From positions 248,001 through 312,000 of the forward strand of contig QJNS01000040.1 of the NCBI GenBank assembly GCA_004154925.1: a stretch of DNA of 64,000 nt, read 5' to 3'. Positions 27,137-37,280 of this stretch are shown here, piece by piece (position 1 is the first letter of the stretch; every line of letters begins with the position of its first letter). The translations under genes were made by a program, and so were the position numbers. The stretch is from Monosporascus cannonballus (lineage: Eukaryota; Ascomycota; Sordariomycetes; Xylariales). Under the pieces are notes generated by a model, which worked only from the letters and a program-made list of their open reading frames with translations, searched no databases and was not told the DNA's origin.

Positions 27137-27469
27137 TATAACGGTTAAATAATTTAATTAATTATTAAACTTTAATTATACAAATATATATTAATAAAAA
27201 TATTATAAGATTTTAAGATATAAATATAATAACGTATTATGTTTCGCAATACTAAAAATATTTTAAATGACGAATTAGTATTATAAATTAAAAATATTTA
27301 AATGATGGAAATAATAAACGTATTATACTTGGTTTTTCCGGCTCTGTCGAGCCTGGCTTTATGGGCTTTACGATAGATCCTGTCGAGCCATTACGTGACT
27401 CGACCCACATGGCTTACTTATTTCCTGTCGCGACCGTTTTCTGAGGCCGCAGCCTGTTAGGTCATAACA
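27137..27469 (-). repeat. 5' LTR of Gypsy-5
   Basis: It starts TGTTATGACCTAACAGG at 27,469 on the minus strand and ends near 27,137. U5 matches the other copies. U3 carries CTGTCGAGCC motifs (27,335-27,395) seen in no other LTR here. The following bases TTTCT are a candidate target duplication. Confidence 0.7.
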
Positions 27470-27686
27470 TTTCTATTCTCGACGCTTTTAATCGTCCAAT
27501 TCGTCTAACGATTAAAGCCTACGCTATACTATAATAACACCTTTCGAACGGGCCAGCACCTTTTGCTTACGTAAACAAATAAAACAAAAAAAACTTCGCT
27601 TATCTTTTCTTAATAACGGCGTTAAGCCTTAAAATAAAGCTGTTAAAGCTTTAAAAATCGTTTTTTAACAAACGCCTTTTCACATT

Positions 27687-27977
27687 TTAAACGTTAATAT
27701 TTGCGACGAATATTTTGTAAAAAAAAGTCAGTACGCTAATACTATTACAGAACCGACCCCGATTAATATACTTTTTATACCTTAAAACGTTTTCCATTAT
27801 ATTATACTTAATATTCTTCGAAAAATAATAAAAATAAGGGATAATTTCGTACCCGAATTCGTTAAAAGCCTTTACAAAATTAACGCGACGAGCAATAAAA
27901 ACACAAAGAAGGCGACAAATTTTGGAAATACGAAATAATATATTTAAGGACGAAAAAAGGAAAAGGTTAATTGGCAA
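27687..27977 (-). pseudogene. Antisense ORF at the Gypsy-7 3' end
   Basis: A 96-residue frame runs opposite to the Gypsy-7 reading direction. It contains FNEFGYEIIPYFYYFSKNI, comparable to FEGFNIIPYFFNFARQL encoded just before the Gypsy-6 copy (about 28,990-29,050), then VLRYKKYINRGRFCNS, comparable to FRYKKYVR.GRSYNG. The 3' half has diverged. It is one of four copies of the same antisense coding region. I do not recognise a function. Confidence 0.5.
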
Positions 27978-28037
27978 ATAAGAAAAAAGAAAAAAAAAGA
28001 AATCTTAAAAGCAAAGTTTTTGAAAAAAGGGAAATCG

Positions 28038-28411
28038 TATTACAATTTGACAAATTCCGGCCTTAAAAAATAATCAAAAAAAAATATCACGAACCACCTT
28101 TCAAAATACGTAACGGATAATTACTACCAAGCCAGTAATTATCAGTAATCAATGATAATCCCAAGTGATCGTAATTATTACCAAATACGTAATTATAAAT
28201 AATTACGTCAAAAATAAGAAAAATATAGAGGTTTATTATTTTCATAATTTACATAACACCAATTTGCAATATAACTTCGTTACCCAAAACGTCTTTAGCA
28301 TTACGAAACGTAATTAAATTATTCTTATTGCTCAGAATCCGACGATACTCCTGCTAACATAAACCCGTACGACTAAGATTTAATAGTTGGTTAAACCACC
28401 TAGCCGTCATA
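28038..28411 (+). repeat. LTR of Gypsy-7
   Basis: It follows a purine tract, starts with a mutated TATTACAATTTGAC and ends ...TAGCCGTCATA. The U5 part (28,220-28,400) is the inverted counterpart of the Gypsy-6 3' LTR starting at 28,433, giving a large palindrome around a 21-bp spacer. U3 differs from all other LTRs here. Confidence 0.7.
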
Positions 28412-28432
28412 TCCGACTATTTCTTGCGGTTA

Positions 28433-28854
28433 TGTAACGAGCTTGAGGTTTAACCAACTATTAAATCTTAGTCGTACGGGTTTATATTAGCAGGAGTATC
28501 GTAAGAATCTAAGCAATAAATACAATAATCGTATTACGTCTCGTAATACCAAAGTACCTTAGGTAACGATATTATATTGCAAACTAAAATTATTTAAATT
28601 ATGGAAAAAATAAATATATATATCCTCGTTCTGCTTACTAAATCACCATCAGTAAGTTGGTAATCCGGCTTACTAGCTTACTACTAGTAAATTGGTAATC
28701 CGGCTTACTGGCTTATTACCAGTAAATTGGTAATCCGGGTTACTGGCTTACCAGTAGTAAGTTAGTAATCCATTACGTAACCTGCTTTATTACGTACTTA
28801 TACTTGGGTTATGTCAGACTGTTTTTGGAAACCGTAACGCGTTAGCCCATAACA
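28433..28854 (-). repeat. 3' LTR of Gypsy-6 (four U3 units)
   Basis: Read on the minus strand it starts TGTTATGGGCTAACGCG and ends CTCGTTACA. U3 (about 28,640-28,780) has four 35-bp units based on AGTAARTTGGTAATCC, the last partial. The 5' LTR of the same element has only two. The U3 block has kept balanced base composition. Confidence 0.85.
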
Positions 28855-29075
28855 CGATCTCCTACTTTTACAAATTTTGCCTTTAAAATTTCCTTTTTTT
28901 AATAAGCTTTCTGCATTCCTTTAATATATATTCCGGTATATCCAAGTATCGTTTTCGCAAATCCGAATAGCGACTTACCTTGGTTAATTTAATTAAATTC
29001 GAAGGTTTTAATATAATACCTTATTTTTTTAATTTTGCTCGGCAGCTTAATTGCCAAATAATAAACGGGGGTTTT

Positions 29076-29244
29076 CGTTATAAGAAATATGTTCGTTAGG
29101 GTCGCTCGTATAACGGGACAAAAGTCCTTATTTCTACAATTAATCGTTATATTACGGAATTAAAAAGATTAAAAAAGAAAAAATTAAGGGCCGAAAAATC
29201 TTTGTCCGAAGTTTTTATCCGTTTTTTTCGTATACATCGCCAAC
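29076..29244 (+). pseudogene. Antisense basic coiled-coil ORF at the Gypsy-6 3' end
   Basis: The plus-strand frame with a single stop reads RYKKYVR, GRSYNGTKVLISTINRYITE, LKRLKKKKLRAEKSLSEVF and RFFRIHRQR. It is the best preserved of four homologous copies. Lysine and arginine make up roughly a third of the central part. The frame is opposite to gag-pol and lies between the chromodomain/integrase 3' region and the 3' LTR. It could be an accessory or antisense-expressed protein; no known domain is recognised. Confidence 0.55.
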
Positions 29245-32200
29245 GTTAACATTACCAATCCCAAAGTGCGAAATTTATAAATTATACCCTTTAATCTTTA
29301 GACGATTTTAACGACCTTACGTAGTTAAAATCAAAATTTATAATTAAGATATAAGCCTTAAAGGGGGTAAACGTTATTAATTGGAATGCGGTTAATTAAG
29401 GGCTTTTTTTGGATCTTATGGATTAAAATATTATTATTTCGGGTAATTCGGTTATTACTAGTAAAAACTTTTTAACAGGCGCTGGATATTAATAAAGTTT
29501 TTGGCGGGTTTTTAGGTGTTTTCGGAATCCGAGTACTTTTTTTATTTAATTAAGTATTAAGTAAATCTATTTTATTTTTGTATATCGAAAAGTTTTTCCA
29601 CTTTATATGCTTATTTGTCCTTTATTTTTATATCGTCGTATACCGTATGTATCTTAATTATATTTTTTGCTAACTCGAATAAGGAAATATAAAAAATCAG
29701 ATAGAATTTGACTCTTGGTAAAAATTCTAATTGGTAGTTATTTTCTAAAACTTTCTTAGCGATTTTGTATGGACCGATGTATTTAAAGTCGAGTTTTTTG
29801 TTACGAGGAAAACCATCTCCCCCTTTTCCAAGGTTGGTCCTTTTAACCTTTTCTGGTTATAGTACTTGCTTATCTGGTTCCGTACGAATTTCAGTTCTAT
29901 TTTCATTTCTTAATGCAATTATCGTAATTGTTTTAACGTAAGGATTGTTTTGATATTGATTGGACCGTTATTTCGTACTTCTTTGTAGATTTCCGGGGTG
30001 AAATCAAAGTTTGCGTTCGTAAATATTATCTTAATGCTTTCGTAATAATTAATATTATAAGTTAGCTATAGAATTAATAATTTCTTAACCCAATTATTTT
30101 ATTCGTAATTGATATAACATTATAAATAAGTTTCTAAAATTTAATTTATTAATTCCGTTTATTTATTTATTTAAGGTTTAAATACGTTGGATAATATGTG
30201 ATTTAAGCCGATATATATTATTAAGCTTTGCCAAATTTTTGATACAAATATCGATCCTTTATTTAAAATAATTTTCATTAGTAATCCGTATATATTAAAA
30301 ATGTATTTAAAAAAATATATACTATTTGTTCGGCGTTTTTACCCTCGTAATATAGTAAAAAATAAGAAACTTTCGTAAATCGAGCGACGATTACGAAAAT
30401 GCTACCGTAATATATTTCCGTAATTAAATTTTTTAACATAAAAAGTTTAATAATAAAGTCGAATATAACTAAATATTATGTATATTTTACGATTAATAAT
30501 AACTGTAATTTTTCGTATAGCTTATATTATTATATTTTCATTTTAGCGCAAATATTGCATTACCGTATAATTTTTTATATGGTTAATTTTATTTAAGGAA
30601 AAAAATATATACGTTAAAACTTTTTTAAGGTTTTATAAATTTCTGAATATTCGTATAATTAATGTTCGTATATTTCTTATATTAAATCCTTTTAATATTT
30701 TTCTGAAATTTATATTTTATTTATTTTTTAATTTTTTGAGTAATTATTATTATATTATTAAATCTTTTTGTATATATTAAAAGGTATTACCCGAATTATC
30801 GTAATCTGTCGTAAGCGTAAATAGCTTTTTACAATATTATGGAAAATTATATAGTTAATTTCAACTAATCTTTTTTCAAAATTTAATCGTTTATTTACGG
30901 CATTTATTTTATTATTTTCTAAATCCTTCTTATGGATAATAATAAAGTCGAAATTCGCCAATTTTTCTACATATTTTAATTATCGTCTTTTAAATTTCTT
31001 AATCGTAATAAATCAGGTAAAATTTTAATAATACGTATAAACCTTAACCTGGTATAAATCTTCTTTTAAGAAATATCTAAATCTTCGAAATGCCATCATA
31101 ATAACCATAAATTCCTTATTTCAAATGCTATAATTAAGCTCGGTTTTCTTTAATTTGAACGAAAAAAATGCAATAAAATGCAATTTGTCTTAATTATTTC
31201 GTTATCCGATTATTACGTTTAAAACGTAATTCGAAATATCGGTTTTTAGCTTAACGGGGCGGTTTAAATCGTATATAATTAATATTAACTTATTAATAAT
31301 TACATTGTTAATATTCTAAATTATTTCTTTTATTTTAGATATTTATTTAAATATCTTTATTTTTTTCATAAAATTTATTAAACGTATAATTATTTTCTTA
31401 AAATTTCGAAGAAATTTCCGGTAATAATTAACGAATTTAAGGAATACTTAAACGTTTTTAATTATCGTTAACGTTTACTATTGTATAAATACAATAATGT
31501 TATTAGGATTTATTTTAGTATATCTTAAGATAATAATATATTTTAAATTTTTTATTTTTTATTCATGGAATTAAAATTTTTTGCGTTAATAAATAACCTT
31601 ATATTTTATAAAACTTAAACAATTTTATAAATGGATTTTACGTATGCTTTTTCCGTTTTTGGAAAAGTAAAAATATTGTTAAAATAATACATAACTAAAA
31701 TATCGAAATATTTTTATAATATATAATTTACCATTTATTAAAAAGTTATGAATACGTTCTTAAATCTTATTAATATGACTAAATATTTAAATAATCCGTA
31801 TTTTATTCGAAAAGTTAATTTTTATTCGTATTTTCTCTTAATTTTAATAAACTTTTATTTATTTTTAAAATTAAATACTGTGAATTATTTAATTTCGTAA
31901 AGTTGGTTTTTCATTTCCGTAATTCAAAATAATAATATTCGATTTTTAATAATAATATCGTTTAATTATCGATAATTAATTATAAGTCGCAATTTTTTAT
32001 TTTTCTTTGGTACGAAAATCATCGGATATTTTGCTGGTAATTTCGAAAATCGAATTTACTTTTTATAACCGATTTTCCAGGTATTTTTTAAGGATATATA
32101 ACTTATTTCCGCTAAAATTATAAATAAGATAAAATTTAATCGAAAATTTTTCCTTAAAAATTATTTATAATTTTATTTGTTATCTTTTGATAATTTCGTA

Positions 32201-34766
32201 TCGAACTTTTTTTTAAAAAGCTGTTCGTATTCGTAATATTATGATAATATATTAATTAAATTTTTCAAGTTTTTAAGCTGTTATTCTTATTATTTTAAAT
32301 CGTTATTCAATTATTTTAATTTCGTTCTAATAATAATAATAATACGTTATATATTTTTGGCATCCGTTTTTTTTTATGTTTTGTGCTTTTCAATAATAAG
32401 GTTTTTGTCGTATCTTTACGCCTATATTCGTTGCCATTACCGATCAAATAATAAAATTTTAATTTCTTTTTATTTATTAATAAAATATAAAATGAACCTG
32501 ATTTTATTAATTTTATTATGAATTAAAATTCCGTATTAACATATTAATAGTAATCCTAAGATTATCTTATAATTTCTGGAAAAAACGATATCGAAATTAA
32601 TATTTAATATTTTTTTAAATAAAAATCTTAAAAGGATTAATTTTACGTATAATCTTTCCGTTATTATAACTAAATTCCTAATTTTCGACATTCGTTATTG
32701 TATAAGGTTTTAATTTATATTTTTATTATAATTTAAACTTATTAATTATATTTAAAATACTATAATTCCCGTTTAAAGCTTCGTTATTTATTATTTCAAG
32801 ATACCAATATGTTCCGATTTGTATTTTTAAAATAATAAAATTATTAATATCTTTTATCGTCGTATTTAAATTATATTTTTGGGAATTCTTTTTAATTTCT
32901 TTAAGTTTCGTGATTTTGCGGCCTTTTTATAAATAACTTTTTTCTTTTAATTTCTATTCGAATTTATCGAACTTTTTTTATAATTTTTCGTTTAACAGGT
33001 AAAGCTGCTACATATATCGTTATTACCGGCATATTATTTCTTTAAGTCGTATTAATTATTTTTAATTATTTTTATAATTCTTTTCCTTAATAAATAAATT
33101 ATTTTTTATATTTGCAATTACATCCTATTTTGCGTCGTTTTAATAATCGTTTTAAAAATTTCTTATAAATTAACGTATTTTGTTTTAATGGCCTTTTTTT
33201 CCTCGGGATTAATAATAAATGCTAATTAAAAATAAAAGTTGATAATAATTTTTTAATAATATTTCTTTACCGTACGCTAAATCAACTTTTTTCCATTTAA
33301 TAATTATATTATTTATAATTACAAAAAATATTTTTTATAGATATTATTTTTTTTCGGGCCAGCTTTTTGTTTCGGCCAGCTATTAAATATTTCTTGGAGC
33401 TACAATTCGAAAATACCGATATTATTACTTATTATTTTTATTATTTTCGGTACGATTTCAAAAGTCCAATTTTTCGTAATATATATAAATAATTGGTATA
33501 AAAATATATTATTTTTATTTTTCGTAATCGGGATATTTGTATTATTAATACTATATAACGTACATTTTGCTATATTAATTAAATATTCCGAAATAAATAC
33601 TTTCTGTTTAATTCTAATATTTGTGTAAATACTTTTATAATATTTTTTATTATGTTCGCAATATTTATTAAATTAGCTTTTTGGCTTTTTATATTTTGCG
33701 TTAAACTTTTTATCGTAATAATTCCTATTAAACCTTTTTTTATACACCTATTATATATTTAATTTAAATTATATGCATAATTTTGTCATTTCTTTCTTAA
33801 TTAATTTTAAATTATCTTTTTAATATCTGTATTTCATTATCTTATTATAACTGTTTAAGTTTTTTATATTTATAAACTTTATATTTTATTTTACGGTCAT
33901 TAAAATATTTAAGTTAAGTTTAAGTTTATTTGTAAATATTGCCGAATTTTATAAGTTTTAACGTTATTCCGTAAAACATAAAAGGTATATTTTATTTTTC
34001 CCCTAATTAAATTTATTATATCCCGATCGTAAAGCATATTATCCCTTTTTTTATTATTTTTCAAATTGTTAATTATTAATCTTAATTACCTTTATAATAT
34101 ACCGGTTTAAAATAATTTATTGTTTAATCCGAATAATTTTAATTTTTATAGTATCTTTTAATTTTTTCTAAAACATATTAATAAAGATATCCGTTTTATC
34201 GTTTTCCTATCCGGTTTTAATTACAAAGTTTTTAAAGATTACGGCGTACTTAAACGTAAATTCCTTTTGTCGGAATTATAAGAATTATTAAGTTATAAAT
34301 TGTTTTTTATTCGGATTACCGAAATTATTACGTATTTTATTTTCGAAATTAATATAAAATAAAAAAATCTTATTAATAAAACTTTTTTTATTCGATTTTT
34401 TTACTTTTAAGAAATTTCTTACAATCGGTTTAAATTACTTAACCTTATTTTCCGTTAAATATATTTTTATTATTAAAACTTTATCCGCTAAATTATTAAG
34501 GTTCAGAAAACGAAAGTAAATTCGTACCTAAATTAAAAAAAATTTAAAAATTACTTTTTCCGTTATAAGGTTCCGGTTTTCTGGGTTTTATACGGGCAAA
34601 AAAGGCTTAGGCAAATAACGTAACTTTAATTTATCGGATTTTTTTTAAATTTCCGAATTCGAAACTAAAATTATTAAATAAAGGTTTTTTAAATATTAAT
34701 CGATATTTTGATAATATTAAATATTATTTAAAGTTTAATAATATTATTAGATAAAAGTTTATAACG

Positions 34767-35119
34767 TATAATGAATTTACGGTTTAATTAATTATTAAAC
34801 CTTAATTATATAGGTTTATATTAATAAAAATATCGTAAAACTTTAAGTAATAAATATAATAATTATATTATATTTTGAAATATTAAAAATACTTTAATTA
34901 ATAATATTATATTATAGATTAATGTTATTTAAATTATGGAAATTATAAACGTATATATCCTTATTTTATTCATTAAATTATTACTAATAAGTTAATAATC
35001 CGGCTTACTGGCTTCCCACCAGTAAGTTGGTGATCTATCACGTGACCTGCCCTACCACGCACTTATGGTTGGGTTATGTCAGACCGTTTCTGGAGACCGT
35101 GGCGCTTTGGGCCATGACA
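34767..35119 (-). repeat. 5' LTR of Gypsy-6 (two U3 units)
   Basis: It starts TGTCATGGCCCAAAGCG at 35,119 on the minus strand and ends near 34,767. It is about 70 bp shorter than the 3' LTR, which matches the loss or gain of two 35-bp U3 units. The target duplication GGTTG follows directly. Confidence 0.85.
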
Positions 35120-35124
35120 GGTTG

Positions 35125-35580
35125 GCCTTAGCTCGAGTCGTAATAATTAAAATTATAGAATTATCTCTTATAACTTATTTAATATATAATATATAAACCG
35201 TTTTCCATATTTGGCTTATAATAAATATTATTATCCACGTACAGTGCGAAATCATTTACAAGAGAAAAACATATAAGCTGATTAGTATATTATCTTTTAA
35301 TATATAAAAGCGTTATACATCTTACATTTAGTCGATATAATTTTTTTAAAAAATACGTTTTAAAATCTTTGTGTTAAATATAAAAAAAAGAATATAATAT
35401 TAAAAGTTAAAAGAAAATTAAATTAAAGAGTTTATAGATTAAATATAAATTGCGAAAATATATAAGTAATAAACAATTAATTTTTTATACCTAATTAAAT
35501 AAAACTATGTAAATATAACTTAATAAAATGTATGAATAAAAATAAAACCTAAAAAAATAAAATTAAAGTTATATTATAAG
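35125..35580. other. AT-rich flank and boundary of the gene island
   Basis: No gene or recognisable element is seen. The sequence stays very AT-rich up to about 35,580 and then switches to near-balanced composition within a few tens of bases. Confidence 0.6.
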
Positions 35581-35597
35581 ATGTTATTATTTTTCTT

Positions 35598-35777
35598 ATG
35601 GCTGCACCATACCATTACGCCACCAGGGCAAAAGATCGGTGGAATGATCGCAATTGTGGCAATTATCCTGGTGCTTACAGCTGTGTATACGCCTGGAGCT
35701 GTTACGGTGGACAAGGTCGTAACAATTTTAACTATCAAATCTTTTCCGGTTGCTATATGTTCGGAGTGATTATTTGA
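35598..35777 (+). CDS. Small cysteine/tyrosine-rich ORF, probably the 3' remnant of a secreted protein gene
   Basis: A 59-codon frame starts MAAPYHYATRAKDRWND and continues with NCGNYPGAYSCVYAWSCYGG and a GRNNFNYQIFSGCYMFG stretch. It is rich in Gly, Tyr, Asn and Cys (four cysteines), as in mature parts of small secreted fungal proteins. There is no signal peptide. The frame begins exactly at the border with the AT-rich block, so the original 5' exon may have been lost or mutated. Function is not recognised, and an accidental ORF cannot be excluded. Confidence 0.35.
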   Translation: MAAPYHYATRAKDRWNDRNCGNYPGAYSCVYAWSCYGGQGRNNFNYQIFSGCYMFGVII

Positions 35778-36238
35778 AGCCCTTTTGGTTATAATTATTT
35801 ACATGGTATTACGGCACAGCGGTGTTAATGTCAGCGTAGGGACAAGCACAGGGTTATTAACGCCTAAGGTCGCCAGCGTAGTGGCCTACCACTGTTTCAG
35901 CTGCTCTTAAAATAGTGCTTACGTCTGCCTTCTCATCGTACTAAGGATCAGCATATACTCGAGACTTTTAGAGTGACAACATTTTCTACTCCTATAAATA
36001 CATAGACAGGGCACTTGATTTCACTTCCTGTTGCCGATACCTTAAAAACGACCCTCAAAAGCCTTTCCAGCGTGGTGATATAAACAACACCCTGAATACG
36101 TTCCAATCACTGGATGAGTAACTAATTGACGGCAATAAGCACGGACGGATACGAACCGCGAACGCGTCCGAGTTGCTTGCCTTTACTCCAAGCGGACGTC
36201 GAGCCGAGGCCATCCTATAGAGCAAATGCCATTAGGGT

Positions 36239-36421
36239 CTACATTCCGCTGCCCAATGCCGCCATTTCAAGCTCCCGATGCCTCCTTTCACATTGCGCAC
36301 AATCCCCCTCCTGGACTCTATGCTTGATCTTGTCGCAGGGCCTGTTCCCCTTCTCGCCGCAAGGGACGGTGCGCTCATATGGTTTACACACACACCTATA
36401 AGTGATAAGGACCTTGCACAT
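36239..36421 (-). CDS. Small Cys-rich protein starting MCK
   Basis: A 60-residue ORF with a real ATG in good context (GCGAAATG). It starts MCKVLITYRCVCKPYE and has seven cysteines (residues 2, 10, 12, 21, 29, 41, 44), including CxC and CxxC pairs, with a charged tail. Short fungal proteins with an MC-start and paired cysteines are common and are usually annotated as hypothetical, possibly metal-binding. No signal peptide is seen. It lies alone between the island border and the GH31 gene. Confidence 0.35.
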   Translation of the reverse strand: MCKVLITYRCVCKPYERTVPCGEKGNRPCDKIKHRVQEGDCAQCERRHRELEMAALGSGM

Positions 36422-36980
36422 TTCGCCGGGTAATGTGTCTTCGTAGTAAAGTAGTACTAGTGATGCGAGTGACAGCTGGTAAGGGTCGAGTAGGTGGTTG
36501 ACTACTAAAGGATAACTGCGTTGGTTGGGAGCTTCGCCATAGGCGAATATATGTTACTTGGAACATAACAAGCTGGCCGAACAAGTGCTTTGTGTAGGTA
36601 TACTACTCATACGTCTATTTCTTCCGCTTCTTTCAAGTCCCATAACCGATCCCTTTGTCGAGGTGAGTGTACGCGAACACAGTCTGTTATATCTGAGTTA
36701 TTATAGCATGATCCGCCGTTTTTCAGATGTTTGTCTACGCGTTTCCTTGTAACTGCGATGACTAGTGGATCGTCAAGCACATGTTACGGTTCACATCAGC
36801 TTGACAGCCGTACAAATGGAAGTTATCCCTGGCCGTCACTCCCGCCATATATTCAGAACCCCGACATAAACTTGGCCGCCTTGTAAGTCATCACCTTCAT
36901 CATTAATAGCCACCACACCCCCCTCATGGTGTTATTTCCCCCCTTAGAATCATTCCGGTGTGCGAACCGCCGCCGTCCAG

Positions 36981-37252
36981 TAGGTACAGCTGCAGCCCCC
37001 TCCATTTTTGGGAGAGGAAAACTAAGGAGCCGTTTGGGCCTAAAAATGCTGTGAACCTGTTTGTACTTCGGAAGGCTGAGAGGCAAAATATTAGGTACTG
37101 CAGCGCCCGCCTTTTTTTGGGACGGGGAAATTAGGGGACCGTGTGGGTTAAAAATGCTGTGAATTTGCCGGTAGGGCTGAGTGGTAAAAGATTAGGTACT
37201 GCAGCGCCCACCTTTTTTTGGGAGGGGGAAAACTAAGGGGCCGTGTTCCTAT
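36981..37252. repeat. Imperfect tandem repeat, 2.5 copies of about 100-110 bp
   Basis: Three units start TAGGTAC at 36,981, 37,092 and 37,193. Each continues with a GCAGC(G)CCC block, a T-run with GGGA, a GGGGCCGTG-like block and (in the first two) AAAAATGCTGTGAA. The third copy stops near 37,252. The repeat lies 3' of the GH31 stop codon. No protein coding is apparent. Confidence 0.8.
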
Positions 37253-37280
37253 AACAGCAAAGAACCAATAGAGCCGCTCC

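Larger units (their letters stand above)
20841..27469 (-). mobile_element. Ty3/Gypsy retrotransposon Gypsy-5, RIP-degraded, possibly recombinant
   Basis: The element reads right to left: 5' LTR 27,137-27,469, a gag start near 26,930-27,060 (SDTEMESEKEKEQLCFFRKE), an RT relic with MTYLDDILIF near 23,925-23,960, pol debris, then the antisense ORF at 21,301-21,489, a purine tract (AAAAAAGGGAAAT) and a truncated 3' LTR at 20,841-21,108. The U3 parts of its two LTRs are unrelated to each other although U5 is shared, so this may be two related elements joined by recombination or deletion. Confidence 0.75.
27475..28411 (+). mobile_element. 3' end of a plus-strand Ty3/Gypsy element (Gypsy-7)
   Basis: Only the 3' end survives: about 560 bp of internal DNA with the antisense ORF (27,687-27,977), then a purine tract AAAAAAGGGAAATCG identical in form to that of Gypsy-5, then an LTR at 28,038-28,411. 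The left side is cut by the Gypsy-5 LTR at 27,469, which inserted into it. Its orientation is opposite to both neighbours. Confidence 0.7.
28433..35119 (-). mobile_element. Full-length Ty3/Gypsy retrotransposon Gypsy-6, RIP-degraded
   Basis: Both LTRs are present (5' at 34,767-35,119, 3' at 28,433-28,854). The flanks carry a 5-bp target duplication, GGTTA at 28,428-28,432 and GGTTG at 35,120-35,124, differing by one G-to-A. Length is about 6.7 kb, normal for a fungal Gypsy element. Internal order on the minus strand is gag, RT/RNase H (RT region near 31,650-31,800), integrase, then the antisense ORF (29,076-29,244) and a purine tract (AAAAGTAGGAGATCG) before the 3' LTR. All frames are destroyed by stops. 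It inserted beside Gypsy-7 and forms the end of the retroelement nest. Confidence 0.9.

Noticed and set aside
35980..36220. Possible homology between 35,800 and 56,170 (shared CATGGTATTACGG)
   Set aside because: The match does not extend beyond 13 bp.
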